This document shows, in pieces, positions 19,984 to 29,203 of a stretch of 64,000 nucleotides of DNA. Position numbers and translations under genes: made by a program. The stretch's first letter is position 1, and every line of letters starts with the position of its first letter. The DNA comes from Sulfuriferula sp. (lineage in GTDB: Bacteria; Pseudomonadota; Gammaproteobacteria; Burkholderiales; Sulfuriferulaceae). The notes beneath the pieces were generated by a model, which did no database searches, was not told where the DNA came from, and saw only the letters and a program-made list of their open reading frames with translations. The stretch lies in assembly GCA_013140765.1 (NCBI GenBank), contig JABFSE010000017.1, positions 55,371 to 119,370 of the forward strand, read 5' to 3'.

Positions 19984-21126
19984 TCAATCCAGCGGCACCA
20001 CGCGCTCATAAAACGCCAGCACCTCACCCGTTACATAAGCCTGCGAAAAATCCCGCTGTGCACGCTGCATGCCCTGCTCACCCAAACGCTTACGTAAATC
20101 GGCATCATCTGCCAGCAACCGCATCTTTGCCACAATCTCATCCACCGCACGCGGCGCGTGTAACAAGCCTGTTTCACCCTCAACCACCGCATCGGTAATG
20201 CCGTAGATACGTGAGGCCAGTACGGGGATGGACATGGCAGCGGCTTCCATCACCGTGTTGTTGAAACCCTCCCTATAACTAGGTAAACAAAGCACATCGG
20301 CGGCGGCCATTTCATTTTCTGGATGTTTACTCGCTCCTAAATAATGAACCATCTCCTTAACTGACTCACAAATACGCATGATTTCAGGCATTAGCTTTTC
20401 TTCGTCGGGTCCTACAATTAACCAGCTCCAATTAGGCCTCGCTGCTTGAGTAAAAGCTGCCGCTAAATCCAATACACCTTTATCTGGATTTAACCGCCCA
20501 AGGTAAATGAAAACCACATCGCCCAACCCAAGATTTAGCTTCTGTCGCATAACCTTACGAACTTCAGGCTTGAATGCAAATTGACTTATATCAACCCCGT
20601 GCAAAGACCCATGTCCCAACACGCTTGCACGCACTGCCGTGGTCACTTGTTCATCAATCAAAAAATCACGTTGCTTAAACCCATCCACCAACAAATGCGT
20701 CGTCAATCGCGCGGTCACTGTATCCAGCAGTTTCAACAGCCGCCGCGCACTCCCCTTACGCGTTGCCCACACCTGACCAGTAAAAGTATGTATCCGTACT
20801 GGCACACGACATATCCCCGCCGCCAGCATCGCCAACAACCCTGCTTTAGGCGTAACCGAATGCACCGCCGCAAACTTTTCCCGCCGCATAATCCACATCA
20901 GATGCAACAACGCCAAACCATCTCGCCACAGACTGATTTTCCGCTCAATCCTCACGGGCAACACACGCACCGCCACACCCGTATCTACTAAAAAATCAGC
21001 ATTATCAGTATTCACTATCAGCGTAACGTCATAATGCTGACCCAGTGCGTTAAGCTGGTCAAGCAGAAACCAGCGAACGGTAAGCTCGCTGGCGGTGATA
21101 AAGCAGATTTTGGGTTTTACAGACAT
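19984..21126 (-). CDS. Glycosyltransferase family 4
   Basis: A 380-aa GT-B transferase. The C-terminal donor site has YREGFNNTVMEAAAMSIPV, the EX7E pattern. The ATG at 21126 overlaps the stop of the upstream epimerase gene as TGATG; an earlier in-frame start is unnecessary. It resembles PglA-type enzymes that add a HexNAc to an undecaprenyl-PP-linked amino sugar. That would fit the PglC/D/E-like genes at 42-44.5 kb, but the acceptor is an inference. Last gene of the glycan operon. Confidence 0.85.
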   Translation of the reverse strand: MSVKPKICFITASELTVRWFLLDQLNALGQHYDVTLIVNTDNADFLVDTGVAVRVLPVRIERKISLWRDGLALLHLMWIMRREKFAAVHSVTPKAGLLAMLAAGICRVPVRIHTFTGQVWATRKGSARRLLKLLDTVTARLTTHLLVDGFKQRDFLIDEQVTTAVRASVLGHGSLHGVDISQFAFKPEVRKVMRQKLNLGLGDVVFIYLGRLNPDKGVLDLAAAFTQAARPNWSWLIVGPDEEKLMPEIMRICESVKEMVHYLGASKHPENEMAAADVLCLPSYREGFNNTVMEAAAMSIPVLASRIYGITDAVVEGETGLLHAPRAVDEIVAKMRLLADDADLRKRLGEQGMQRAQRDFSQAYVTGEVLAFYERVVPLD

Positions 21127-22058
21127 CACAACAGATGCTCCATCCACTCCCAAGTCTTGCGCAACCCCGCATCCAGACTAACCTGTGGCACCCACTTCAG
21201 TTGCCGCTGAATTTGAGCAATATCCAACACTATTGTTTGTGCATCAATCTTACGTGCGGGTAAATAACGAACATCGGGCGCAATCCCCGTAATCTCGGAT
21301 GCCAGATACAAAATATGATTCAAACTCGCACCGTGCCCAGAACCCACATTAAATACCCGATAAGCTTCCTGTCCTGGGAAATAATTTATCCCGGCCACCA
21401 AAGCACTAATCACATCATCAATATACAAATAATCACGAGTGACTGTACCATCACCCCAAATTTCGATAGGCTGATTGTGCCGCATTTTCCCCAGAAAAAC
21501 AGCAATAGCACCCTGCGCAGCACTTGGATCCTGCCCTTCCCCATAAGGATTACCAGGGCGAAATATCAGGTAATCTAAACCATGCACATGGTGATATACA
21601 TGCAAGTAATGTTCAAAACTCAACTTGCTTACGCCATATGCGTTAATAGGATTAGCGCTGTGTGTTTCGGCTATTGGTAACTGATTTGGCACGCCATATA
21701 GCGCACCACCTGTGGAAACAAATATCAAGCGTGGTGGGTTCGCTAATTTAACTAAAGCATCTAGCAAAGCCAAACCCGCCACTACATTCGTCATCACATC
21801 GGCAATCGGGTCTTGGTTTGCAGAGGCGGGCTTAGTACTCCAAGCTAAATGATAAATTAACGCATAATCCGCCAACGTGACCAACTTGGTTAAATCAGGC
21901 ATATCACCGAGGATATAATGCACCCCCTCTATTTTAGGGACAGAGCGACTAAAAATAACAGGCTCATAGCCCAAACTCAATAGCCGTTTAACCAGATGCA
22001 AACCGATGAAACCGCTACCACCAGTAACCAGAACTTTATTAGATACATTCATGTTCAT
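21126..22058 (-). CDS. NAD-dependent epimerase/dehydratase (extended SDR)
   Basis: A 310-aa sugar-nucleotide epimerase of the GalE/extended-SDR type. It has GGSGFIGLHL for NAD binding, VSTGGALYG with the catalytic Ser region, and YGVSK as YxxxK around residue 143. Probable substrate is a UDP-HexNAc, judged by its pairing with the GT4 gene downstream, but the family is too broad to name it. ATGA overlap with the upstream GT2 gene. Confidence 0.85.
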   Translation of the reverse strand: MNMNVSNKVLVTGGSGFIGLHLVKRLLSLGYEPVIFSRSVPKIEGVHYILGDMPDLTKLVTLADYALIYHLAWSTKPASANQDPIADVMTNVVAGLALLDALVKLANPPRLIFVSTGGALYGVPNQLPIAETHSANPINAYGVSKLSFEHYLHVYHHVHGLDYLIFRPGNPYGEGQDPSAAQGAIAVFLGKMRHNQPIEIWGDGTVTRDYLYIDDVISALVAGINYFPGQEAYRVFNVGSGHGASLNHILYLASEITGIAPDVRYLPARKIDAQTIVLDIAQIQRQLKWVPQVSLDAGLRKTWEWMEHLL

Positions 22059-22924
22059 AAATTACCATAAGCCTGCCACACCGCTTGCCACTGACGCAGA
22101 GCATCAGCATCCATCTCACGGGTGCGCAATTCGCGCAGGCGATCGTGACTGCCAAACTTTAACGCACCAAACTCTATGACCAGCTTGAGCAATATCCCCG
22201 CCACACTCATCACCGCATAGCCATAACGCCCACGCGCAAAGTGCGCACGCCAAAACCATGGCAATAAATTAAGCCGACCAGAGCGCGTTTTACGCCATGA
22301 AATCTCATCCAGACGATAAGCCAACAACACATCAGGCAAACACGCAAATTCGCTTTGATCATAGGTACGCAGCAACAACTCTTGATCTTCACCACGTACA
22401 ACTTCTGGGATACGATAATGGTGTTGTTTAAACCATGCCAATCGCCCCATCCAGGTAGGATGTGGCATATAAAACCCAGACCAGGGGCGCGCGCAAATCT
22501 CAGCATGTGTTGCATGATAGGGCAACAACCCCAACGCCTCGCCCGCACTGGTAAAAATCACTGCGCGCGCCGCAACCAAGTCGGTTGTCGGATGCGCTTG
22601 TAAATACGCCACCTGCTTTGCCAAACGATCGGGAAAAGCCAGGTCATCCTGATCCATGCGCGCAAAAAACTGCCCATTACTCAAATCGATACCTTGATTT
22701 AGTTTAGCTGCCAGACCTTCATTTTTAACATTCTCAATCACACGAATACGTGGATCATTAAATCGCTTAGCAATCGCAACAGAATCGTCAGTGGAGGCAT
22801 CATCAATCACCAACAATTCCCAATCGGGAAAGCTTTGCGTAACAATAGACTGCATCGCCGCAGCTAAAGTTTTAGCGCCGTTGTAAACGGGCATGGTGAT
22901 ACTGACAAGAGGTGAATTATTCAA
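22055..22924 (-). CDS. Glycosyltransferase family 2
   Basis: A 289-aa GT-A transferase. N-terminal VSITMPVYNGAKTL, nucleotide-binding DDASTDDS and the metal-binding-like MDQDD near residue 94 are all present. No membrane helices beyond a weak C-terminal hydrophobic stretch (about 225-245). It is one of two GT2 genes in the cluster; donor and linkage cannot be told from sequence. Confidence 0.9.
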   Translation of the reverse strand: MNNSPLVSITMPVYNGAKTLAAAMQSIVTQSFPDWELLVIDDASTDDSVAIAKRFNDPRIRVIENVKNEGLAAKLNQGIDLSNGQFFARMDQDDLAFPDRLAKQVAYLQAHPTTDLVAARAVIFTSAGEALGLLPYHATHAEICARPWSGFYMPHPTWMGRLAWFKQHHYRIPEVVRGEDQELLLRTYDQSEFACLPDVLLAYRLDEISWRKTRSGRLNLLPWFWRAHFARGRYGYAVMSVAGILLKLVIEFGALKFGSHDRLRELRTREMDADALRQWQAVWQAYGNL

Positions 22925-22962
22925 AAAGGCTCAATTCAAAAATAATAAAATTCAACAAAAAA

Positions 22963-24090
22963 CTACCTGACCGAATTTAAAGTAGATTGCAGCTTAAGCG
23001 CAATCTTCTTCCAATTATATTGCATCGTTACTTGCTCTATACCCAGTTGGGAATATTTCGCATACTGACCTCTATCACTCAATAGCGTAGTGATCGCTTG
23101 TGCCATTTCACTTTCGTTATAAACTATCGTGCCTCCCACAAAAGTTTTAACGACGCCCACATCAGTACAAACAAATGGTGTGCCAGTCGCCATAGCCTCA
23201 AGAACAACTATTGAAAAAGACTCAAGTTTGCTACCATGCAAAAATAGCGTTGCCCCTTTTAAATAATCCTCAGTTTCATCGCGCGATAATCCATAAAGAA
23301 ACTCAACATCTCGCCAACCGTATTCATGATCAAGTAACTGCTTAAGCGCTTTTAATTGTGTTAAATAGCCATGAAGCTCGGCTGCGCCGATAAAAATCAT
23401 TTTTACTGTCGCACCCGACTGATAATAAGCCCGCAATACAAATTCCTGATTTTTCATCGGAAAATAATTGGATATAGACAATAAATAAAGCGTATCACCA
23501 ATCGTTTTAGGCGCACTCGCAATAAGTTGCTCAGGCACCCCATTCGGCAATATTTCGTAATTTGTGAATTGATGTTTCTCAAAATAAGGTAACTCAGACC
23601 CATTATTACTCAAGATCAAAACACGATTATATTTTTTTAAATATTTCTTAAGTGAACGGTAATAAAACTTCGCTTTTAGATTCGCCCATGGATTCCGACT
23701 CCTGAAATTCAAAAGTGAAAATCCGTGAGAATGCAAAATTTTTGCCGCACGAATCTGATCAAGATAAGGGAAAAGCAGGTCAGAATTCCACGTTTGCACA
23801 CACTCATTGATGATGACATCAGCATCGGAATTTAATACAAAATCGATATACTCTTCAGTCTCACCACGGTAATAAGAACCAAAATTACCCTGAATATCGA
23901 ATTCTACAATCTTGATATCGGGGTAAGCGGACAGATCACGGCCTTGTATCTTCTTTGTTACAATAGTGACTACATGACCTTGTTTTGATAATGCATTGGC
24001 AAGTTCAAACACCACTGTCGCAACACCCGATAAAATCGGCGGATATTGCTCAGCAGTGATAAGTATATTCAGCTGATTCCCGCGTTCCAT
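22963..24090 (-). CDS. Glycosyltransferase family 4
   Basis: A 375-aa GT-B transferase. The N-terminus ILITAEQYPPILSGVATVVF is the usual acceptor-side loop. The donor site contains SKLESFSIVVLEAMATGTPF with the EX7E pattern. The ATG at 24090 lies four bases after the preceding stop; a GTG at 24105 would overlap it and is less likely. Part of the glycan cluster; specificity unknown. Confidence 0.87.
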   Translation of the reverse strand: MERGNQLNILITAEQYPPILSGVATVVFELANALSKQGHVVTIVTKKIQGRDLSAYPDIKIVEFDIQGNFGSYYRGETEEYIDFVLNSDADVIINECVQTWNSDLLFPYLDQIRAAKILHSHGFSLLNFRSRNPWANLKAKFYYRSLKKYLKKYNRVLILSNNGSELPYFEKHQFTNYEILPNGVPEQLIASAPKTIGDTLYLLSISNYFPMKNQEFVLRAYYQSGATVKMIFIGAAELHGYLTQLKALKQLLDHEYGWRDVEFLYGLSRDETEDYLKGATLFLHGSKLESFSIVVLEAMATGTPFVCTDVGVVKTFVGGTIVYNESEMAQAITTLLSDRGQYAKYSQLGIEQVTMQYNWKKIALKLQSTLNSVR

Positions 24091-24094
24091 ATAA

Positions 24095-25081
24095 TTAACG
24101 CACACGCAACTTGCGGACCCAGGATCGAAGACTACGCAGCAAAGGTTTAGCCCACAGCGTATGGGTACGATACATTAAAAATTTAAACCGCAGCATAGCA
24201 GCACGCTTTTCTGCCAACGCTATCACATAAGGCGCATTGTTATTTTGGGCAATATTTTTACCTGCCAAAATCACCGTCTCGCAAATTTGATTAATACTCG
24301 ACTGCCCCGATAATCGATGAAAAGCTGAATGATCAATTGCAGCAACGTCAATGCATACCACGTTCGGTTGATTCAAACCAATTACATACGCTAAATTTTC
24401 AGCCGCGATGGTTACTACATTTTCCAAGATACTGCTAGGCTGCATCCGTGACATGCTTTGCGCAACCTCACGGTAAATAAGCAAATGGTCAGATAAATTC
24501 GCCACTTTATAACGTCGGATTAACCGCGACCATAATTCATAATCCTCTGGCGGTTGACGCACTGAATCAGTGCTATAGCCACCAACCGCCTCCACTGCAT
24601 CTCGCCGCATCATTACCGAGCTATGTACAAATGGATTATCAAAAAGCATATCAAAAAGAATATGTGCATGCTCTGTCGGATGATTATGCATCCTGTCCGA
24701 CCGCGTATCACCCACCCAAATTTCTGCACGCGTACCCAGTAACGCACAATCAGGGTTGCTCTCCAAATATGTCCATTGTTTTTCCAATCGGGTAGGAAGC
24801 GACAGATCATCCTGATCCTGTCGGGCAATATAACGCCCCCGAGCTAAAGCAATACCGCGATTTAATGTCGCGGCCAGTCCCATATTCTCTTGATGCACTA
24901 ACCTAATTCGAGGATCATGCAATCGGGCTAGAATCTCTGCCGAATTATCCTTAGAACCATCATTGATAATCAGCAACTCAAAATCCGTATAGGTCTGCGC
25001 CAGAATAGATAACACGGCTTGCTCAACATCTGCCGCGCCATTATATACAGGCAAAAGCACCGTAATTTGAGGCGAAATCAC
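24095..25081 (-). CDS. Glycosyltransferase family 2
   Basis: A 328-aa GT-A transferase with ITVLLPVYNGAADVEQAVLS, INDGSKDNS and RQDQDD (about residue 91), followed by the W-containing acceptor motif PEDYELWSRLIRRY. It is similar in layout to the other GT2 gene at 22.1-22.9 kb, so the two may add related sugars. ATGA overlap with the GT11 gene upstream. Confidence 0.9.
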   Translation of the reverse strand: MISPQITVLLPVYNGAADVEQAVLSILAQTYTDFELLIINDGSKDNSAEILARLHDPRIRLVHQENMGLAATLNRGIALARGRYIARQDQDDLSLPTRLEKQWTYLESNPDCALLGTRAEIWVGDTRSDRMHNHPTEHAHILFDMLFDNPFVHSSVMMRRDAVEAVGGYSTDSVRQPPEDYELWSRLIRRYKVANLSDHLLIYREVAQSMSRMQPSSILENVVTIAAENLAYVIGLNQPNVVCIDVAAIDHSAFHRLSGQSSINQICETVILAGKNIAQNNNAPYVIALAEKRAAMLRFKFLMYRTHTLWAKPLLRSLRSWVRKLRVR

Positions 25082-25959
25082 AGCTTAACCCAACTATCAG
25101 GCAACAAATCGCGAGTATCATTTGAAGATTGATTAAACCATCGTTCAGGTGCAATCACGATCTTCTCTGGCGATTGATTCAACCAAGCTCCCCACCAACT
25201 AAATGAGCTATTCGCAATAATATGATGCTGACACAAACTCATCAACCGCATATCGTTATAACTTTCAGCCTCACGATTGTGATCCACATACTGGCAAGGA
25301 AAGTTCATCTTAAGGTTTTCTTTCACCCACACCACATCATCTGAAAATATAAAAAAAACAGGTTGTTCAACACGTTCTGCAATATATTGGATAGCACCCT
25401 GGTAATACGCTAACGAGCATAATCCATGCGTTGCCGTTGTATTAGGATTGTTAGCGTAATCACCGCGCCGTACATGCAAGCTAATTGCACTCACTTGACT
25501 CATTTGTTCTGCGATATCAGCATTGCGACTTATCAATGGAGATTTAAAAGTAAAATCCGCTCGAATAACTGGAGCCACATCTTGAAAATATTTCTCTGAT
25601 TGCCAATAGCCGACAAGATAGCAATCCCGTGGAGTTTTCCCGATACCCGACCAGTAACGGTAATGAGGTTCAACGACAAATCCTGTTCGGCGAAGCGGCG
25701 CTACACTTGGTCGCAACATTATTCGCCGTAATCCTGATGAAAACTGCCAACCCAAAATTTTGCGCACATCCGCCTCAGTAGCAATTTCTGTCTTGCAATT
25801 AAAAACCCGTTCAAGTTCAAACCCTTGATGCAGTTCATAGTTCGCAAACTCCGAAATGTCTAACCGCAAATCAACCCCATGCTCCAGCGATAAGGCTTTG
25901 CCTGCTGCATATTGGAACATCTGATTGCCAAGGCCGCCGATAAGATTGGAAATGACCAT
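25078..25959 (-). CDS. Glycosyltransferase family 11 (alpha-1,2-fucosyl- or colitosyltransferase)
   Basis: A 293-aa GT11 enzyme. The N-terminal motif is GGLGNQMFQYAAGKAL, HVRRGDYA is the GDP-sugar-binding HxRxGD motif (about residue 158), and ANSSFSWWGAWLN is the C-terminal motif. GT11 members transfer L-fucose, or in some O-antigens colitose, from the GDP-sugar. The intact nearby sugar genes are ColC/ColD-like and fcl survives only as a fragment, so GDP-L-colitose is the likely donor; this is inference. Confidence 0.9.
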   Translation of the reverse strand: MVISNLIGGLGNQMFQYAAGKALSLEHGVDLRLDISEFANYELHQGFELERVFNCKTEIATEADVRKILGWQFSSGLRRIMLRPSVAPLRRTGFVVEPHYRYWSGIGKTPRDCYLVGYWQSEKYFQDVAPVIRADFTFKSPLISRNADIAEQMSQVSAISLHVRRGDYANNPNTTATHGLCSLAYYQGAIQYIAERVEQPVFFIFSDDVVWVKENLKMNFPCQYVDHNREAESYNDMRLMSLCQHHIIANSSFSWWGAWLNQSPEKIVIAPERWFNQSSNDTRDLLPDSWVKL

Positions 25960-25961
25960 TT

Positions 25962-27413
25962 TTAATTCTTCTTCAATTGCACGTTAAGTAAACGAAGCGT
26001 AGCAGGATTCTTCCAAAGCAAACTCATAATGACAATACCTACTAGTATTACTATCAACATCAATATCGTAATCATTGCTCCCAAACTGCTTACACGGGGC
26101 ATCTGAATGGCAAGCACACTCATAGCCAACATCGCCGCCCCCCCCCATAACCATCGCGCATAATCAACCGTAAATCGCACCTGCTTACGCATACCAATCC
26201 ACATTATCACAAGCGTCACCAGTGCTCCGATTAGTAGCGCGGCAACAGCCCAAACAATTTCCATTTGCCATATCCCAGCTAAATAAATTAAAACCAATGT
26301 AGTTATAGCGCCTCCCGCATAAGGCAAAGTCAACGATTTCGTCTTGCGTCTGACATGCGCGGCTTTGCTTAATAAGTTGCCCAATACACGACACAACTCA
26401 ATACCCGCCCCTAGCATGACAAAAACCACCGCATCTTGAAATTGACGCGCAACCAGCACCTTAAGCAAATAAGGCGCACTTAAAACAACCAAACCCGTAA
26501 GCACAAAATAAACAGGAACCAATGTATTTAAGATATCCGAAAATGCCAATTCAATCTCAATCTCATTTTCAAGAGAACTAACCCGCCGGTAAAACAATGG
26601 ATATAGAAATTGCATGGACAATGATTCAACGAGCGACCAAATTTGCCCAGCCAACGACAAGCCAACCACCAAGAAACCCAACTGCGCCAAGCCCCAATAG
26701 TTTTCAATCACGAAGCGATAACCACTTAATTGTAACCACATCAAGCCAGTCGCGAGCGCAAGCGGTAAGCAATATGTCAACACAGTGTTCCTATTTAATA
26801 AAGGCGCGCCACCTTCAACAGACTTTGTCTTTAGCGCATGTTGTTGCAACACATATTTCGCACCCAACGCACCGACCGCCATCCCTATCGACTGCCCAGC
26901 AAACCAAGCAGTGGCGGATGGCGACCACAACACTAACAGAACAGAGCTTGCCAAACTTATTGCTACCGTAATAATGGACCACAAGACTGACGCCGCTCGA
27001 AAACCGAGCATATTCAACATCGACACCAATGTAGCATTCCATATCCCAGCAACAACCATGGCAAACATAACAACCATAGACCAAAGTATTTGCTCAACAG
27101 AATGGTGATTATCTATGACAAGCACAGCGACACTGCCCACAAATGAAACCACTAATATATAACGCCGATATGGCTTAAGTCTCACCATTAGCGAGCCATC
27201 ATCCCACCAAGCATGGGTATGCAAGTTAATGTGTTGACCAACAGGATTAACCAGAAACAATCCGCAAAACATCTGCACAGTAACTAATAGAGCCAGCTCA
27301 CCATACTGCTCGGGCGTAAGAAAAGTAGTGACCGCACGTATGGATATCAATGCCATGAGAGCAGCGGTTAAACGGCCCCCACTTACCAACATGAGATCAC
27401 GCTTAAGCGCCAA
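25962..27413 (-). CDS. Polysaccharide flippase (Wzx/MATE-like, MOP superfamily)
   Basis: A 483-aa polytopic membrane protein with about 12 hydrophobic segments spread over the whole length, e.g. around residues 12-35, 85-105, 150-175 and 415-475. It probably flips the undecaprenyl-linked oligosaccharide to the periplasm. The start is a TTG at 27413 with AGGA upstream; an ATG at 27392 is an alternative. It overlaps the GT10 gene by 11 bp. No Wzy-type polymerase is recognisable next to it. Confidence 0.82.
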   Translation of the reverse strand: MALKRDLMLVSGGRLTAALMALISIRAVTTFLTPEQYGELALLVTVQMFCGLFLVNPVGQHINLHTHAWWDDGSLMVRLKPYRRYILVVSFVGSVAVLVIDNHHSVEQILWSMVVMFAMVVAGIWNATLVSMLNMLGFRAASVLWSIITVAISLASSVLLVLWSPSATAWFAGQSIGMAVGALGAKYVLQQHALKTKSVEGGAPLLNRNTVLTYCLPLALATGLMWLQLSGYRFVIENYWGLAQLGFLVVGLSLAGQIWSLVESLSMQFLYPLFYRRVSSLENEIEIELAFSDILNTLVPVYFVLTGLVVLSAPYLLKVLVARQFQDAVVFVMLGAGIELCRVLGNLLSKAAHVRRKTKSLTLPYAGGAITTLVLIYLAGIWQMEIVWAVAALLIGALVTLVIMWIGMRKQVRFTVDYARWLWGGAAMLAMSVLAIQMPRVSSLGAMITILMLIVILVGIVIMSLLWKNPATLRLLNVQLKKN

Positions 27414-28413
27414 TGTCCTGCACTATCGTCGTGACGATAGTCTCCGCAAAAAATTCCGAACCAAACGGATACGCTGCATCGCTTTGCAAAAATGCGGCGA
27501 TGCGCTGCTGATAACCGATAAACTCTTGCTCTGTCATGGCCTTAAGAAAGTTATAAACCTCACACGTGTCACGGAACTGGCGACGGTCAATGAAACAGTC
27601 TGCTGGAATATGATCCGTGATGTTACTGGCTCCCCAATACACAGGAACGCAACCGGAAAAAAAACAATCGAATATCTTTTCTGTAATATACCCTGGCAAG
27701 TCACGCACATTCTCGTAGCAAATTGCAAAACGGGTTTTCATCAGCACATCACGCTTATGTGCAACTTTACCTCGAAAACTTGGGAACGGATGCAACTTCA
27801 CCATGCGCCCAAGCGCTCGCCAGAAGCGACGCTCTAGTTTCCCCAGCAAATTGCCACGCACCATCGGCACATCCCAACCCACCCCATATAAATCAAAATC
27901 ATTTGGTGCATGCATCTCAAACCAGCGTATTACTTTGACCCGCTCTGGATACAGATCTCGATCATCTCGCACATAGAGCGCCTTGTTGCTGGAAATCAGG
28001 CAACAAAACTGGTTACGATTCGCAAAGCCATCAATGGGATGAACCTGAATAGGATTAGGGAAATTAATTTTTACGAAACGATCACCATCAATCAGATCGT
28101 CATTCCAAGTAAATATTTTCCTATATTTACTCCACTCAGCAGCATCTCCATTTTCAATTTTCACAAACTCAGTTTCAAACATGAGCAAATAGCTGATAAT
28201 GGTTTTTGTTCCGTGTTGAACGTCCTGATGAAGTTCAAATGCCAAAGTTCTCCCTTGTGACTCATCAACAGTGTCAATTTGTATGTCAGACACATGAAAT
28301 TTTTCTTTCAACAAGGCGTATGGTGCAAAGCAATTATCACGATTTTCTGGGCTGGCAGTATCAAAGATACTATTCTTGATCAGCCCATTGCCACACAACG
28401 CAGCAAATCTCAT
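27403..28413 (-). CDS. Glycosyltransferase family 10 (alpha-1,3/4-fucosyl- or colitosyltransferase)
   Basis: A 336-aa GT10 enzyme. The C-terminal donor-binding signature is clear: ICYENVRDLPGYITEKIFDC followed by FFSGCVPVYWGASNI. GT10 enzymes use GDP-L-fucose. Here the donor may be GDP-L-colitose because the intact pathway genes nearby point to colitose. It overlaps the acetyltransferase gene as ATGA. A GT10 and a GT11 gene in one cluster suggest two branch sugars on the same glycan. Confidence 0.9.
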   Translation of the reverse strand: MRFAALCGNGLIKNSIFDTASPENRDNCFAPYALLKEKFHVSDIQIDTVDESQGRTLAFELHQDVQHGTKTIISYLLMFETEFVKIENGDAAEWSKYRKIFTWNDDLIDGDRFVKINFPNPIQVHPIDGFANRNQFCCLISSNKALYVRDDRDLYPERVKVIRWFEMHAPNDFDLYGVGWDVPMVRGNLLGKLERRFWRALGRMVKLHPFPSFRGKVAHKRDVLMKTRFAICYENVRDLPGYITEKIFDCFFSGCVPVYWGASNITDHIPADCFIDRRQFRDTCEVYNFLKAMTEQEFIGYQQRIAAFLQSDAAYPFGSEFFAETIVTTIVQDIGA

Positions 28414-29027
28414 AGCGACTCCAATTCTTCTTCAAGTTGGTGTATTACTGCCGCCGCTTCCTCATACTCCTTTTCCCACCAACGAGATGCCAAAATGACC
28501 TTTTGTTTTTCTTCTGAAAAGCGGAATCGAATCAAGCGCGAAGGAACTCCTCCTACAACAGCGAATGCTGGAACATCTTTAGTTACTACCGCATTAGCAG
28601 CAACAACAGCACCAATACCGACTCTAACTCCTCTTAAAACTACCGCGTCGACACCAATCCACACATCGTTTTCTATGATACATTCGCCTTGCGTCAACTC
28701 CTCGTATGGCTGTCTATAAAACAGCGATGATGTTGAAAGACGAGTCAGAATATGCTCCCCAGGCCCAATAGAAACATTATTTGCAATAGAAACGTACCGT
28801 CCAATTTTGGCACGACTTATTACACAGTTATCACCCACATAACTATAGCTTCCAATAGATGAATCAGCATCAATCTTTGCGGCATTACCAATGCTAACAT
28901 TGGAACCTAATGAAGCGTGCGGGGAAACTCCGAGCGATGCAATATAATTACTCTTTAATTCATTAGCTTTAAAAAATTGTTCAGCCTTATAACGAAGCCA
29001 AAGAAATCTTAAAAATTTTTTAAACAT
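28410..29027 (-). CDS. Hexapeptide-repeat O-acetyltransferase (CatB/XAT type)
   Basis: A 205-aa left-handed beta-helix acyltransferase. Hexapeptide repeats run from about residue 35, the XAT loop includes GPGEHILTRLSTSS with the catalytic His, and the C-terminal cap is NAVVTKDVPAFAVVGGVPSR. It probably O-acetylates a sugar of the glycan. Its ATG lies within the last codons of the small upstream frame at 29020-29190, so translation may be coupled. Confidence 0.87.
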   Translation of the reverse strand: MFKKFLRFLWLRYKAEQFFKANELKSNYIASLGVSPHASLGSNVSIGNAAKIDADSSIGSYSYVGDNCVISRAKIGRYVSIANNVSIGPGEHILTRLSTSSLFYRQPYEELTQGECIIENDVWIGVDAVVLRGVRVGIGAVVAANAVVTKDVPAFAVVGGVPSRLIRFRFSEEKQKVILASRWWEKEYEEAAAVIHQLEEELESL

Positions 29028-29190
29028 TTTGAATTACCAAATGAACTTCGGAGCCATGTCTTGCAATCATGCATTTTGCTGAATATTTTAATAAATAAGG
29101 TATTTCAAACCCTTTATTTTCGTATGATTGCAAGACCTGACCCAGAAGTGTTAACAAAGCGTTAAGAAGCATTAAAATCAAAGCTTTCAT
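29020..29190 (-). CDS. Small protein, hydrophobic N-terminus (unrecognised)
   Basis: A 56-codon frame fills the only gap in the glycan operon, 13 bp after the aminotransferase stop. It starts ATG at 29190 with GGAG seven bases upstream, begins MKALILMLLNALLTLLGQ and ends overlapping the next gene's start by eight bases. The first about 18 residues form a hydrophobic segment; the rest is polar, with one Cys. No family is recognised. The ribosome-binding site and tight packing support it being real. It could also be a degraded gene start. Confidence 0.5.
   Translation of the reverse strand: MKALILMLLNALLTLLGQVLQSYENKGFEIPYLLKYSAKCMIARHGSEVHLVIQNV
29058..29136. repeat. 13-bp inverted repeat inside the small frame
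   Basis: GTCTTGCAATCAT at 29058-29070 is repeated in exact inverse orientation at 29124-29136, with 53 bp between. In RNA it could form a long-loop hairpin just upstream of the acetyltransferase start. It could also be the ends of a very short inserted segment. No target duplication is obvious. Confidence 0.6.
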
Positions 29191-29203
29191 AATCGCTCCA
29201 GCA

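Noticed and set aside
29058..29136. Inverted repeat as ends of an insertion sequence
   Set aside because: Only 53 bp between arms, no transposase and no target duplication; it lies inside a plausible small gene.
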